Positions 11,054 through 22,880 of a stretch of 64,000 nucleotides of DNA are shown in pieces. The DNA is from Planococcus citri (lineage: Eukaryota > Arthropoda > Insecta > Hemiptera > Pseudococcidae), in contig NC_088678.1 in the NCBI RefSeq assembly GCF_950023065.1, positions 31,734,580 through 31,798,579 on the forward strand, given 5' to 3'. Each line of letters opens with the position of its first letter. Position 1 is the stretch's first letter. The position numbers were made by a program, and so were the translations under genes. Below the pieces are notes generated by a model that ran no database searches, had not been told where the DNA came from, and saw only the letters and a program-made list of their open reading frames with translations.

Positions 11054-13060
11054 ACAGCCTCAGAAATGTTTAAAAATATCTCTACAAACAAAAGAAATTT
11101 TTAAAAAATTGAAAAAAATCAAATGAATGAAAAAAGCTCCGATGTAAGCCGAATATCTTTGTAGGAATTCAAAAAAGTTGGAAAAGTTTTAATAATTTTA
11201 GCAATACTTGAATCAAGAATTATTACAGAAAAAAATACACAATAATGAAAAATACAAATGGAAGCTCAAAAACATAAATTCTATGACTTTAGAGATTCTG
11301 TCTTAAAAAAATAATTTCTGTTTCAATTTTCAGCCATTTTTTAAAATTCTGTAGTAGGTATTTTGATTTCAGTGTCTTCAATTTTTTTTTTTTTTTTTTT
11401 GGCAGATTACTATCTACTTTTTTCAATATTCGACGAAATAATCCAGTATAATTTTTACAAACTCTAAATTTTATTGACATTTTCAATTTTCTTTTTCTTT
11501 TTTTGTTTTTTTGTTTTTTTTTTTATTTCTTAAGAAATTATACCAAGATTAGAACGTATTTTCATTTCTCCCAGTTTTCTCCGATCCTTTTTCTGAAGAA
11601 AAAAAAATTAAAATACAAACATAGATATTTTTCAATGACTTTGGGATTTTTCAAATTTTCATTGGACTTAAAATTCCAATTTTGAAAAAAATTGTTAAAA
11701 TTTGACATTTGTAAATTTAGTAACATTGTAGTTCATTCTCATCTCACTTCAGTTTTTATGGCAGATAACTACTTCTTTGACGTATAGGTAGGATACAAAA
11801 TGCTTCAATTATAATCTTTTTCAAGTGTTGTCACTGTTGTCTCATTTTTTCACAATTTCCCAATTTTTTTTGTTTTTTCATTGCTTGGGAAACAACATTA
11901 CGATTGAAATGTTTATTCATTTTTTTATAATTTTTCATTTTTTGAAGAGAAAATACATTTTACTTGGTTCTATTTTTTATACTTAATAATAATGACTTTG
12001 GGATCTTTCAAGTTTTCATTGGACTCAAAGTTCAAGTTTCGGAAAAAAAACCTGATAAATTGATATACCTATTAAATTAATTATAATTTATTTTATAATG
12101 ATCAAAGTTGACATTTTTTTTCATCTTTCAACAAGCAACGTGAATTTTTAAATTTTTAAAATGCGTTTTTTTTCAAGATTGAGTTTTACCTAGTTACATG
12201 TGTTTTTTTTCAATTAATACAGCAAATTTTTTTTCGAACACTTTTGATGATTTTATACCTAAAAATTAAGAAAAACGTCACATTTCTTTACGCTTTCTGT
12301 ACGACGATATTTCATCATTTTTTGGATACCCCCTTACCCCATAAGTACCCAACACTAACCTGGTTTTTGAATCCTTTACAGTTTTTTTTCAGCATTTCTC
12401 ACGATTATCAAAATTTTGAAATTTATTGAAATTTTTAGCCTACTTTGGAAAATTTACAATCTTGTAGGATCCTCAATTTTTGATTCGGTGGGTGAAGTTT
12501 TTTTGACAGTTGCCCTACAGGTAGTTAAATCTTCTTGCCCAAGAGAAAAAAAAAGCGAAATCAATAACTCAATGACGAAGAAGTTTTCTTTCAAGTGTGC
12601 CAATTGAAATATGTATTAATGATGAAGACCAACTTTTAAACTTCATCGCTGTCTGCGTTACTATGAGGTATCTAATTCGAAAATTGCCATAAGTTATATT
12701 TGAATTGAAGAGTCACAGATAATTATTAGTGAAGTCAATAGAAAGCTATACCTAAACTCATTTCTGAAATTAATCCCATCATACAATATTCAGGCTCTAT
12801 TCGTGACTTCAACGCTGCATTAAAGCCATTCAATATTCACTGGAATTGTGAAGAAAATAATTCGAAGCATTGAAATCTGTCACGCATTTAAAGGCAGCAA
12901 AACTCCACAGCTAACCTTTTCATCTACAGAATTCAAAATGATCATGATTTGAAGAATTTTTCGGCGCTATATTTTCAAAAACTAAAACTCTCACAAAAAT
13001 GATCCTTCATACGCAATTTTTAAAACTACGAGTAGAAACCTAATTATATAGTACAACACA
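11054..13060. other. AT-rich low-complexity non-coding sequence
   Basis: Long T and A runs (for example 11380-11400 and 11485-11525) with no coding frame beyond chance length. Words such as GACTTTGGGATNTTTCAA recur at about 11638 and 11995, suggesting a degenerate duplication. No genes are seen. Confidence 0.5.
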
Positions 13061-13185
13061 ACTTACCAAGTTGGACAATCGCTACGAGACGGTTATTCTA
13101 TTGTAATAATATGTACTTCATAAAACAAAGCTGGTACGTAATTCACCTACCTGAAACAAAAAAAAATTAAAGCAACATAAGTAAG
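13061..13185 (-). promoter_or_regulatory. recursive splice site 1 with downstream donor (RS-exon of 84 nt)
   Basis: Read on the minus strand, a T-rich tract ends TTTTTGTTTCAG at 13151 and is followed without a gap by GTAGGTGAAT at 13150. This juxtaposes a 3' and a 5' splice site, as in ratchet points of long insect introns. A branch-point-like ACTGATTAAC lies about 40 nt upstream. A second, strong donor GTAAGTTGTG starts at 13066, defining an RS-exon at 13067-13150 (84 nt, with an in-frame stop in at least one frame). The role in splicing is inferred. Confidence 0.65.
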
Positions 13186-15042
13186 TTAATCAGTATAAAA
13201 ATAAATAAACTTCATTTGAAACCTAAATTTAAATTAAGTAATTAAATACAATTATTTTCATAGACATTTTTTACACGTTTTTAAAGACCACGACAAGGTG
13301 CACTGATCAGGCAACATCTGCTTACTTCTGCTTTCAAATTATGATTTAAAAAACAACTTATTTCTCGTCCAAACACATCGCACAAGGATACAAAAAATTG
13401 AATAAAAACACACCACCTCGCACAGTAAACCGTATGGCGAAATAAACCACCCGATTTCTTTAACGATCAGGCCAATCACTTTGGGTAGTCGAAAGACTCA
13501 CAATTAGGTTTACTCATTCGTATGATCTCTACTCACCCTGCACCGTGTACAACAAAGTAACAACTAAACCCTTATAATTGGCTTCGGGCTTCGCCAAACA
13601 CCCCATTACGTACATTTTTCCAGCACCCATCCATTAGGTAGGTTTCGCAATCCAACTTATATAACAATCGTAGCCAGCACTCGAGACTTAAGCTGCATCA
13701 ATAAAATAAACAACCCGACACGCATACGACCCAAATCGAAACTCTTAACATCATTAAAAAATATATACCGATATAAAATTCCTTCATCGTACACCCTAAT
13801 TGAGCAAAATGGAATCAAACTGTATACAACGAGTACGTATTCTCGACTATAAGTAAATTGAATTGCAATATCGATTCGTGGCATTTGTCATTCCACAATT
13901 CAAACGTTACTGACAAATTATACACTCGACGACGTACATATACATCGTCGTTTCTTTTAACATGGTATTTTAATGCGAAAAGAAAGAAAGAAATTATCTA
14001 TTCCGAGTCTTTATTATAGACTCTGTCGGGTCGTTACAAAGATACGGTCCGTTTCCTATCAAATCATCCGAAACAGAAAACATTATTCGTTATGGATTAA
14101 TGGCGGCTTCTCTGCACAGTTTCGCGTATAAGTATGTATACGAGGAGTCGAGGACTTGTGTACGCCAGTCAGTGTTAATTCGCTTTTATTGTTAATGTGC
14201 AATATTCGTGTTTTTTCCCGACTTCGTTTTATTTTTATTTCGTATTTCGTTTCTTTTTTTCGTCTTTTTTATTTTTATAAACAATGGCGAAAAAATTCGT
14301 AAAAATAAAATCTAATATTTACGTTAAAGTAGAACGATGTAATTAATTCGAATCACAGCCGAGGCGTTACGAAATGCCACAACCCCCGCGCTGCTATCGT
14401 CGTCTTGTTATAATTCGCGTCGAGTCGAGTCGACCCAATCGTTTAGACAGAGCGGTAGAGATCGGGGCAAATCGTTGTTTTCGTATAGTACATAGAACGC
14501 TAATGGAATCATTCGACCACGTATTTGATGTTGTTTTTTCTCTCACAAGATACGGAATTTTTCAAAAATTAACTCGAGATAAGATTTTTTTACCAAGATA
14601 CTTCAAATTCAGTCAATTAAATCAATATTGTACTTGAACACGTGTATGAAAAGCGGGTTGTCTGTATTAGACGATGAGATTGTTTAGAGAAGAGCACCTT
14701 CTCAAACTCTTGAAACGAATCCCTAAGCAGCCTGAAAATTTGAATCAGCGAGACAGGAAGCTGAATCAAGGAAATACGTAGATTTGTCTTATAATTTTTT
14801 GAAAATAAAGAAAATAAAAAAATTGATCTGAAAAAAATGAATCAATAAAAAGTAAAAACCATTCAAATTCAGTAAAAATAGCAAAATAGGCAGACGAGAG
14901 CAAAGAATTTTCATTGATCACCAAAATTGGTATAAATAAAAATCCAACATTTGTTAAAATTTTCACAGAAGACTGCGAAAATCACAAAACGTATTTTTCA
15001 AAGTTGCCAAAAGGCTATAAAAGTGTCAGAAAAAAATATTAA
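13186..15042. other. non-coding, apparently unique sequence
   Basis: CpG-containing, moderately AT-rich sequence without a recognised gene or repeat. Short open frames at 13657-13884 (minus) and 14374-14637 (plus) have no domain I can name. From 14760 on the sequence becomes A-rich just upstream of the retrotransposon fragment. Confidence 0.45.
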
Positions 15043-15732
15043 AATGACTCTCTTAGTTCCTTGATATCCATACAAAACATTTTTTCAGATCACCCTATTG
15101 TTCAAAATATTCACAAAATTCTGCTAGATCTCCAAAATTCAAACCACACCATCCACCTTATGTATACTCCTAGTCATGTAGGCATTGAAGGAAATGAAAT
15201 TGTTGACACCTATGCAAAATCAGCCACTATCCCCCCTCCCTTCACCATTTTCACCCCTGACGATATAAAATCCTTCTTCAAACAAAATACTCACTCTAAA
15301 TGGCAAAATTTCTGGACATCACAGACATCAAACAAACTCTTTCAACACAAAAAAACAATCTACCCCTGGAAAAATCTTAATCACCTAAACAGAAGAGAAG
15401 AAATAATTATAACCCGTCTAAGAATAGGTCACTCTAAAATCACACACAATCATCTCTATCAAAAAATCCCGAAACCCCCCTGTCAATTCTGTGAAAATGA
15501 ACCTATATCCATCCATCATTTACTATTCACCTGTCCTAAATTACAGCAAACAAGACTATCTCTCCAAATAGACCCAAATTCAATGACCATTCCAGATAAC
15601 CCTTCTGAAATCCAAAAATTTATAACCCTACTTAAAAGCACCAACCTAATAAATCAAATCTAAACCCTTCTAACCACGGGTGTAATAATCGTGTAATTAT
15701 AAACACCCAAAACAAAACAAAAAAAAAAAAAA
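15043..15732 (+). mobile_element. 5'-truncated non-LTR retrotransposon with RNase H end
   Basis: This is the last 0.7 kb of a LINE: the 3' end of the polymerase ORF, a short 3' UTR (15664-15711) and an A-rich tail at about 15712-15732. An in-frame TAA at 15040-15042 sits just before the retained coding sequence and marks the truncation point. RNase H domains of this type occur in I-like, R1-like and related LINE clades. Exact target duplications cannot be seen because both flanks are A-rich. Confidence 0.85.
15046..15663 (+). pseudogene. RNase H and C-terminal region of LINE ORF2 (fragment)
   Basis: The open frame runs from the truncation at about 15046 to TAA at 15661-15663, so the start is an insertion boundary and not a true initiation codon. 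It opens with DSLSSL, the RNase H strand carrying a catalytic aspartate. About 40 residues on comes TPSHVGIEGNEIVDTYAK, with the RNase H histidine and last aspartate. Further on are RLRIGHS and a Cys-Cys-His-Cys knuckle (CQFCENEP...HHLLFTCP) typical of the C-terminus of arthropod LINE polymerases. The reverse transcriptase and endonuclease domains are absent. No stops interrupt the roughly 205 codons, so the insertion is fairly young, but it cannot move on its own. Confidence 0.88.
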
Positions 15733-16487
15733 TTGGCAGAAAATCTCAAGAATGAGTGAAGTTTCTCTAAAAGTGCTATATATATAAACTTACTGAATTT
15801 AAAAAAAAAACACAAAAATTCGCAAAAATCAAAAAAATTGGTAAAAATTTCACGAATGGGTGGAATTGACTAAATTTAGCATCTAAAAAAATAACTCTAA
15901 AATTGGCAAATACGATTTCGCCAAAGTGAACAAAATTACTGAAGTTGACTAAAATTTTCCCAAAGTTATCAAAAAAATTACTAAAATAGTCGATTAAATC
16001 ACTAAAAATAATGAAAAATTACCAAAATTAACGAAAAAAATTTTTAAATTAAGGGAAAATCACACAGTTGGGTAAAAGCTCTCTAAATTTGGCAAAAAAG
16101 TACTAAAATTGATGAGAAATAAAAAAAAAATTATTAAAAATCACTAACCAGAGGAAAATTACAAGAAAATTTCAAAAATTAGCAACAATTATCACAAGTG
16201 AGAAAATACTAAGAACGAATGCCTTACAGATAATTTAGTTGGAAAAATCACCAAAATCAGTTAGGTGGCTCACTAAAAACTAAAATTGGACAAAAATCCT
16301 CAAAGTTGATGAAAAATTGCTAAAAATTTGTGAAATATCGTTTTGACAAATAAAAACAATCAGTAGGTAAAGAAATCACACAAAAATTTGCAAAAAATTG
16401 CCTGCAGTATACGTAGTGAAAAATTGTTAAAATTCGATGGAAATCACTGTAAATCTATAAACAATTTTGAAATTTTTGTATTTGAGG
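15733..16487. repeat. A-rich degenerate repeat (AAAATTGGC / AAAAATCACTAAA words)
   Basis: The words AAAATTG, GCAAAAAT and AAATCACTAAA return about every 20-40 bases in one orientation, without a fixed period. It looks like a decayed simple or minisatellite repeat. The same type of sequence in the opposite orientation fills 54900-56120. No gene is present. Confidence 0.55.
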
Positions 16488-16535
16488 TTTTTGTTTTTTT
16501 GTTTTTTTTTTCGTTGTCGTTGTTTCCTTATAAGC

Positions 16536-17690
16536 GGTAGGTCTGGTGGCCTGTGCTATAGTGTGGAACTTGTTGAGGATGAGCCTGAGGTATCAGTGAG
16601 TTTACTCTTTGATCTCCCTCCACATCTTTTCCCCCTTGGTGTTTATTGGAGGACCTGTTTCAGTGATCTTGTTTCCTCCATCCTTTCTACACGATTTCTC
16701 CAATAATTCATATACTTTTTCATCTTCTTAATGACTGGTGTCACTCTAAGATCTCCTGTTATTTTCTCCGATGGGACTCTATCTCTGAGAGTCATTCCTG
16801 CCATTCTCCTCATGAATTTTCATCTCTGCTGCTGTTATTCTTCTTTTATCAGATTTCTTCAAAGCCCATACCTAGTTTCCATAAGTCATCATCGGTATTG
16901 CGAGGGTATTGTATGTACACCTTCAATCTTGTTTCTTTTCGCACCTTACTGCTTCATCAGAGATCTATTTATCAGTCCCGCGACTCACAGGAATTTTGCA
17001 ATCTTTCCACCAACATCTACTTCTCCCTAGTATAATATTGTGTTTCCCAGGTATTTGAAATTATTGACCTGTTCGATGATTTTTCCATTTATTACAATCT
17101 TGCTTCTTACTAGTTCTTTTCCTTTGGAATCCTAAAAATAATATTCATTGAATTATTTCTTCAGTTGTAACCCTTGAAATTATTAACGCTTTTGTAAACG
17201 CTGATGAGAAAAGCCCCATCTGCTCACTAGCACCCTCTACATGAGAGACCAGTCCGAATTGTTTTTGTTTTCTCTGATGATATTCTCATATCATGCTTTT
17301 CCGATGTCTTTGTTAGATTGTACATTGATCTGTGTAGGTTATCTTCTGTTTCAGCTAGTACTGATTGATCATCTGCGAATAGTACTGTTGATATTTCCTA
17401 CCTTCTGTCTGTTCTGATTCCTTTTGGCTTCGTTTTCTGGCATTCTTTTACCATGTAATCCATGTACATGTTGAATAAAACACAAGACAGTGGGCATCCC
17501 TGGCAAACTCCTCTGTTTATTTCTGCTAGTTTTGAGAGTTTATTTCCAATTTGTACTCTTATTCTAGTGTTCCTATCGTCATCGTGGTTCCTTGTCCTTT
17601 ACAGGACATTGGAAATCGCATTTCTGTGGTACCCTAACAGGGTGAGGTGAATGCTTATTGCCACTGCGATTATTCTGGGGAATCAACGTT
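16536..17690 (-). pseudogene. LINE reverse transcriptase, 3' half (palm and C-terminal tail)
   Basis: On the minus strand the order is: GVCQGCPLS near 17490-17514, which matches the conserved G-x-x-QG-x-PLSP motif; FADD at 17368-17379, the catalytic aspartate pair of the palm; then, in other frames, RRMAGMTLRDRV and a basic GKRCGGRSK stretch near 16620-16820. The last two are typical of the region after the RT domain in arthropod LINEs. Several stops and frame changes lie between the motifs. Plus-strand open frames at 16467-16706, 16731-17030 and 17462-17650 are antisense shadows. Confidence 0.85.
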
Positions 17691-17905
17691 GTTTTGAGCT
17701 TTCATGTAGTAGTTTCCCGTTGCTTTCTACACTATCTACAAAGTAGCTCATACATCACTCACTAGCCAGGTTTTTACAACCCCGAGTTCCGTAATCACTG
17801 CTACCTACAGTTGCTCAACTAGTTACAGCTTTTTGATACCGACAACAGATTGCATGCATTTCTGTTGCCTCTGCTGTTCTGGTGCTCGGAGCTTAATGTG
17901 TAATA

Positions 17906-18664
17906 CAGTAAAAGCTTGTTATAACGCTCTTCAAGGGACTGGAGAAAAAGAGCATTATAAGCCGAAGCACGTTATAACCGAAAGTCTTGTTTTAACGCTG
18001 ATTAGCGTTATACCGCGAATTCTCGTTTTAAAGTGAAAAAAGCGTTATAAAGGACTAGAGCTTTACTCTGAAATAATGGACCATCAACATGAACGTTCAT
18101 TGCTCGAGCTTGAGTAAACCTTTTTTGTTCAATAATATGCAGAGCTGTGGGACAGAAAAGATTTCAGGATTGAAATTTTTTCATTTTGGGATTGAATTCG
18201 TTTTGGGATTCGTTTTTCAAATTTTTATTTTGGTTTCAGGATTCGTTTTGGGATTGAAAAATTTATTTTGGTTCCAGGTTGATTTGGTTTAGGTTTCAGG
18301 ATTTTCATTTCAACCAATTTTAAGCCCAAATTCACCAATGAACCTTGCAAGGGTCTAAAAAATGGGAGGTTTTGACGTGAAAAATCCAATGGAGTGATTA
18401 GTTTAACGTTTTAAGTGTATATTTTGCTGAATTCGTTGAGTAATTTTTATTGTCATCTGAATGATTTACCAAAAACTAGTCGTTGAATGTCTTAAATCAA
18501 CAAAATTGAATGATAATTGTCGAAATTTTAGAGCGTTAAAACGCGATTTTTAAATGCTCAAGAGCGTTATATCGCGATTAATTTTACATTGGTTTAAATG
18601 GGGATGTCAAGGGACTGGAAGAAATCAGCGTTATATCCGAAAGCGTTATAATGAGCTTTTACTG
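17906..18664. mobile_element. 759 bp pogo/Tigger-like MITE, TA target duplication
   Basis: The left end is CAGTAAAAGCTTGTTATAAC and the right end, read inverted, is CAGTAAAAGCTCATTATAAC. TA precedes (17904-17905) and follows (18665-18666). A terminus starting CAGT with RTTATAACG and a TA duplication fit pogo/Tigger-type Tc1-mariner elements. AAGGGACTGGA recurs near both ends. The interior repeats GCGTTATA several times and has a TTTTGGGATT-rich patch at 18165-18310. There is no transposase frame. Confidence 0.88.
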
Positions 18665-18709
18665 TAGATGTTAAATGCACTACAATGTATACATTACATG
18701 TTAACGCCT

Positions 18710-18785
18710 GCGTCTCTAGCGGGATTTGAACCCAGGGCCTCTTGTTCAGAAAGCCATGGCTCAACCCACTACGCTAACGAGCTGA
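18710..18785 (-). other. tRNA-like head of the SINE
   Basis: Read on the minus strand, A box TTAGCGTAGTGG (18767-18778) and B box GGTTCAAATCC (18722-18732) have correct order and tRNA-like spacing. The T-arm GGGTTCAAATCCC pairs well, but the acceptor ends do not pair, so a functional tRNA is unlikely. It would serve as the internal RNA polymerase III promoter of the SINE. Confidence 0.65.
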
Positions 18786-18805
18786 GTGTTCCTATGCATG
18801 CGGTT

Positions 18806-19200
18806 TATTACTTTTCACATTTTATATGTATGTTATCTCTTCGTCCTTTAGGACTTCAATTTTTTTCTATTGACCCTATCATATGCTTTTTCCAGGTCTA
18901 TAAAGCACATGGATGGGTGTTTCTAGGTTGTATTTAATTCTTTTTTCCATCAGTAGTTTTACTGTAAAACATGCATCAGTGCATGATCTTCCTTTTCTAA
19001 ATCCATTTTGACTTTCTGACATCTTTTCTTCTGCATGTTCTGCCAGTCGTTTTGCCAGTATTTTCACATATAGGTATCTTGTAGCAGGTGTTGAGTAGAC
19101 TTATTCCTCGGTAGTTTTTCAGGTTTGACATATCGTCTTTCTTGAACAGTGGTATCACAATCGCTGTTTTGAATAGAATTAATAATAATTTAATAGAATT
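18806..19200 (-). pseudogene. LINE reverse transcriptase, 5' half (fingers and motif A)
   Basis: Minus-strand reading gives TAIVIPLFKKDD and NLKNYRGISLLNTCYK (19081-19165), then, after a small frame slip, ILAKRL, QNGFRKGRSCTDA and, in the next frame, the motif A block IDLEKAYDRVNR (about 18860-18905). These are the conserved N-terminal RT blocks of LINEs in the expected order. At least two frame changes make it non-functional. The 5' end is truncated within the sequence before the RT fingers. Confidence 0.88.
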
Positions 19201-20726
19201 TCTGCCTTTTTCAAAAATTTGCCAAAAAACGACAAACAAATTTCAGAAGCTCAAATTTTAGTTCTAAAGTCTGAGTACCTAACATGGATTTGATGGGCTG
19301 TAAAGTTTGACTCGTAAATTAGTAGGTCCAAGTAGATACATACAAAGACCATAAACAGCATATCAATTTCCATTCTAGACGATTACTACCTACTCGTATA
19401 AAAAGGAAACTCGTCGATTATGATGAACTTTTCCCCGCAATCTTTCTCACTCTTTCTATTTTTCTATGTACTATTCCTCATTCGTCCGAATCGGAATTAG
19501 AAAAGGAACGAAAGAGAGAATGAAATTATTAAATTTTTCCATTAAGTCGACGCTTCTGGCTTTTATTTCTGGAAAAATACTCGTACATCTACACCAATCG
19601 AAGCGGTACGGTAACCGGAAAACTTCATTTTTATCTCGTTCGCCATGTTGTGCGAATCAAAGAGCAGTCAACAGGGACAACGCAACGCGGTGAGGAAGCG
19701 AGCTTTTATTGTTTCGTGATTTAATAAACGATGACGATGAGGGGCCAACTTGTTGTGGCTGCATAGATTCTTCGGTGTCGATTAAAAAGCGAAATCCGCG
19801 TCGAAATACGATCTGCGGTGCGAAATCTGCTGGAAATATCACAAGTGTAGTACGATAAGCTCGGACTGAATAAAAATCTACTCGGTGTACTTACCAAATA
19901 ACAATACGAGCTAAGGTTAAAGCAACCCTATTGAACGCAGTGTATATTTTCAAACGCGTTCGTTCTCGCTGAAACCCAAAAGAAGCAGGAAAATTGGTAC
20001 CTCTAACGACAAAGCTCTCTCGCTCTTTCTCTTTTACTCTGGTTTTATCGCATATAAACTACATAATACAACAACAACAACAACTATACAACATCAGCTA
20101 CGATTATACAACCATTTTCACAAGGGTTATTATCGTAGCCCATTAAAATGCCAAATAAAAACCATATAATCGTTTTAATCGCGTATGTTTCGTTTATACG
20201 CGTCCGCGCGCTCGTACAAACGCCGCCGTCGCGATTCCATTTTTCCGATTCATTTGTCGAACGAATTAATGTTCACATTGTGATATCGATGGGAGGCGAA
20301 TTCAATATCGGTGTAAGGCAACTCGTAATGAGCTATGGGGTTTTTGAATCGAGTAAATGTAAAACCTACACCGTGATGTACACATACCTACTACGAGTAT
20401 AAAATATATGTACGAGTATGTGGGTATAATGTACATCTCTGTGTAGGTAAACCGTATGTTGGAAAATGCTCGTTTTTACGATTTATTTGGCTCCTGTTCC
20501 TATTTATGCCTATATGTACTACGCTGTGTAACGAACGACGTGCTCGCCGCTCTAACCACCTCTGTCAAGGCCGAATTGCGAAAATCAATCTATCATTGTT
20601 GCGAAAAAATCCTTCGCTTTTTTTCTCTTTCATAAATAAATATTTGAAAATGCTATCGAGTGAGTTGTAATCGCACTTGGGTAAATGCGAATTGAACGCG
20701 ATGAATATCAAGTATGTTACGCATAC
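19201..20726. other. non-coding, apparently unique sequence
   Basis: CpG-containing, mixed-composition stretch. On the minus strand a good donor GTAAGTACACC starts near 19892 and a possible acceptor lies 16 nt upstream, but a 16 nt exon is too weak to call. No coding frame or repeat partner was recognised. Confidence 0.4.
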
Positions 20727-20900
20727 AGGGTGATTCAGAAAAATCTGACTCCTTGGGGTGTCTAGGTAGGCAACGTGATCGTTTTTCGAAGGTATCTTGT
20801 GAAAAATCCGGTCACGTGACTTTTTAGTATGATATCTACGAATCTTATGTGGATTTCATAACGTAATGGCAATGGCTCTGATTCCCCTTTTACCCTTCAC
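20727..20900. mobile_element. possible fragment of a CAGGGTGATTCA-ended DNA element
   Basis: The word ACAGGGTGATTCAGAAAAAT at 20727 resembles the ends of common arthropod DNA elements that begin CAGGGTG followed by TTCA. No inverted partner is present within the next 2 kb, so at most it is a solo or broken end. Confidence 0.25.
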
Positions 20901-21382
20901 CTATTCCAAATAGATGTTTAAATTGATATAGATGGAAATAAAATTTTGAAAAAATCGTTGCTGTTAGATTCAAATAAAATAAGTATGACTGCTTCTTTCT
21001 GAAAAGAAATCGAAGTCGTGGGAATCCTATGCCTCCAATTATTGTGTTCATGTGAATGTGAATTTGTCATACTCGTAATTTGAGCTTTTTACTCTAATTT
21101 TAATCATTTTTTTTCATGAAATGTTTTAATTTTATTTTTCACTAATTTTAGTGATTATACTTTGATCGTTTTTCACTTCTAGAAAAAAAATACTCGATTC
21201 TTCTTTTACTCCATAAAATCACCCCCACCTCGAATCGATTTCAATCACTTTTAAGCCTGTTCAAGTCACCTAGAAAAGTTCACTTTTCCCAGAAATTTCA
21301 AATCAGCACAGAAGGTTTTTTAATCGACTTCGCCCACTGAAAATTTGATCTGTTCACAAGTCCATTATTTTGGAATCAACTA

Positions 21383-22880
21383 ACAAGGGAACCTCTTGAG
21401 GTGTCCACCTCCAATGTGAACGGGACCACGATTTTTAGAAAGAGCATGTTCCTAAAACCCCCAAATCCAAATTTTCAGCTGCCCAAGTTCATTTTTCAAT
21501 TTTTGGCGAATTTTTGAAAATCCAAAATTGACTATTTTGGTGATTTGTGCTTTTTAAAAAAAAGTACGTACTTGATCAGTAAAAATGTTCAAGATAAGTC
21601 CTAAAACTGATATTAACCCCCCCAAATCCAAATTTCGCCATTTCCAGCATTTTGGAGTCTCCAGCGCGATTTTTAAATTTCTCCAGAATTTTGAATTTGC
21701 TCCAGAAGGCGTGAATATGAAGTTGGGCAGCTAAAAATCGAGTTGTGTGTTATACTCGATCTGTTTAACGAGTTTAATCTACATTTGAGCCGGTTTTGGG
21801 AGAGACACCTCAAGAGTGGTTTTTTGACCAGCTTTTTTCATAATAAGAAATCCAAAAAAATCAAAATTTTACCGTTTCCAAGGAAATTTTTGAAGTTTGC
21901 GCGAATCGCTGTATTTTGAACACAAAAAACCCCCTGAGACCGAGTTCCGCCATTTCCAGCCATTCTGGAGCCTCCGGCGCGATTTTTAAATTTCTCCAGA
22001 ATTTTTTATGATTCGCTCCAGAAGGCATGAATATGAAATTGGGCAGCTAAAAATCGAGCTGTGTGTTATACTCGATCTGTTTAACGAGTTCATCCACATT
22101 TGAGTCGGTTTTGGGAGGGACACCTCAAGAGTGGTTTTTTGACCAGCTTTTTCGTAATAAGAAATCAAAAAAAAATCAAAATGTTACCGTTTCTAAGGAA
22201 ATTTTCGAAATTGGCGCGAATCGCTGTATTTTGAACACAACAAACCCCCCGAGTCCTGGATCCGCCATTTCCAGCCGTTCTGGAGCCTCCAGCGTGATTT
22301 TTATATTTCTCCAGAGTTTCCAGAATGGCTGGAAATGGCGGAACTCGGTCTCAGGGGGTTTGTTGTGTTCGAAGTACAGCGATTCGCGCAAATTTCGAAA
22401 ATTTCCTTGGAAACGGTAAAATTTTGATTTTTTTGGATTTCTTATTATGAAAAAAGCTGGTCAAAAAACCACTCTTGAGGTGTCCCTCCCAAAATCGATT
22501 CAAATGTGGATAAACTACAACTCGATTTTTAGCTGCCCAACTTTATATTCACGCCTTCTGGAGTAAATTGAAAATTCTGGAGAAATTGAAAAATCGCGCT
22601 GGACGCTCCAGAATGCTGGAAATGGCGACATTTGGATTTGGGGGGCTAATATCAGTTTTAGAACTTATTTTGAGCATTTTTACTGATCAAGTACGTACTT
22701 TTTTTTAAAAAAAGCATAAATCACCAAAATAGTCAATATTGGATTTTCAAAAATTCGCCAAAAATCGAAAAATGAACTTGGGCAGCTGAAAATTTGGATT
22801 TGGGGGTTTTAGAACATGCTCTTTCCAAAAATCGCGGTCCCGTTCAAATCGGAGGCGGACACCTCAAGAGGTTCTCGTGT
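21383..22880. repeat. 1.5 kb foldback element
   Basis: The left end (ACAAGGGAACCTCTTGAGGT) is mirrored at the right end, which reads ACACGAGAACCTCTTGAGGT when inverted. The arms match almost base for base over more than 300 bp, for example GGGCAGCT and CCGCCATTTCCAGC blocks in both. The left arm contains one extra tandem unit of about 313 bp (units near 21712 and 22026). It shares the GGAGCCTCCAGC motif with the foldbacks at 2281 and 61016. Open frames here (22063-22419, 22176-22391) are repeat artefacts. Confidence 0.88.

Larger units (their letters stand above)
17691..18805 (-). mobile_element. tRNA-headed SINE inserted in the LINE, split by a MITE
   Basis: The LINE coding remnant stops near 18805 and resumes near 17690, where the RT domain would need only short connecting sequence. 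The intervening 1,115 bp consists of a 759 bp MITE plus about 356 bp that is not LINE. That remainder has a tRNA-like head at the 18805 side and a body running to 17690 containing AACGGGAAACTACTAC on the minus strand. This fits a tRNA-derived SINE in the same orientation as the LINE. The boundaries are approximate and I did not find a target duplication. Confidence 0.6.
16488..19200 (-). mobile_element. minus-strand non-LTR retrotransposon, 5'-truncated, split by a SINE
   Basis: Read on the minus strand, the element starts within the reverse transcriptase near 19200 and ends in an A-rich tail (the plus-strand T-run at 16484-16511). Coding remnants lie at 18806-19200 and about 16536-17690. Between them (17691-18805) is an inserted SINE that is itself split by a MITE. 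Frames are broken by stops and shifts, so this is a dead, fairly old copy. The N-terminal endonuclease is missing. Confidence 0.82.

Noticed and set aside
16467..17650. Plus-strand open frames as host genes
   Set aside because: The minus strand encodes recognisable LINE reverse transcriptase blocks over the same interval; the plus frames are antisense shadows.
19876..19910. 16 nt minus-strand microexon
   Set aside because: The donor GTAAGTACACC is good, but the acceptor has a poor pyrimidine tract and the exon would be very short.
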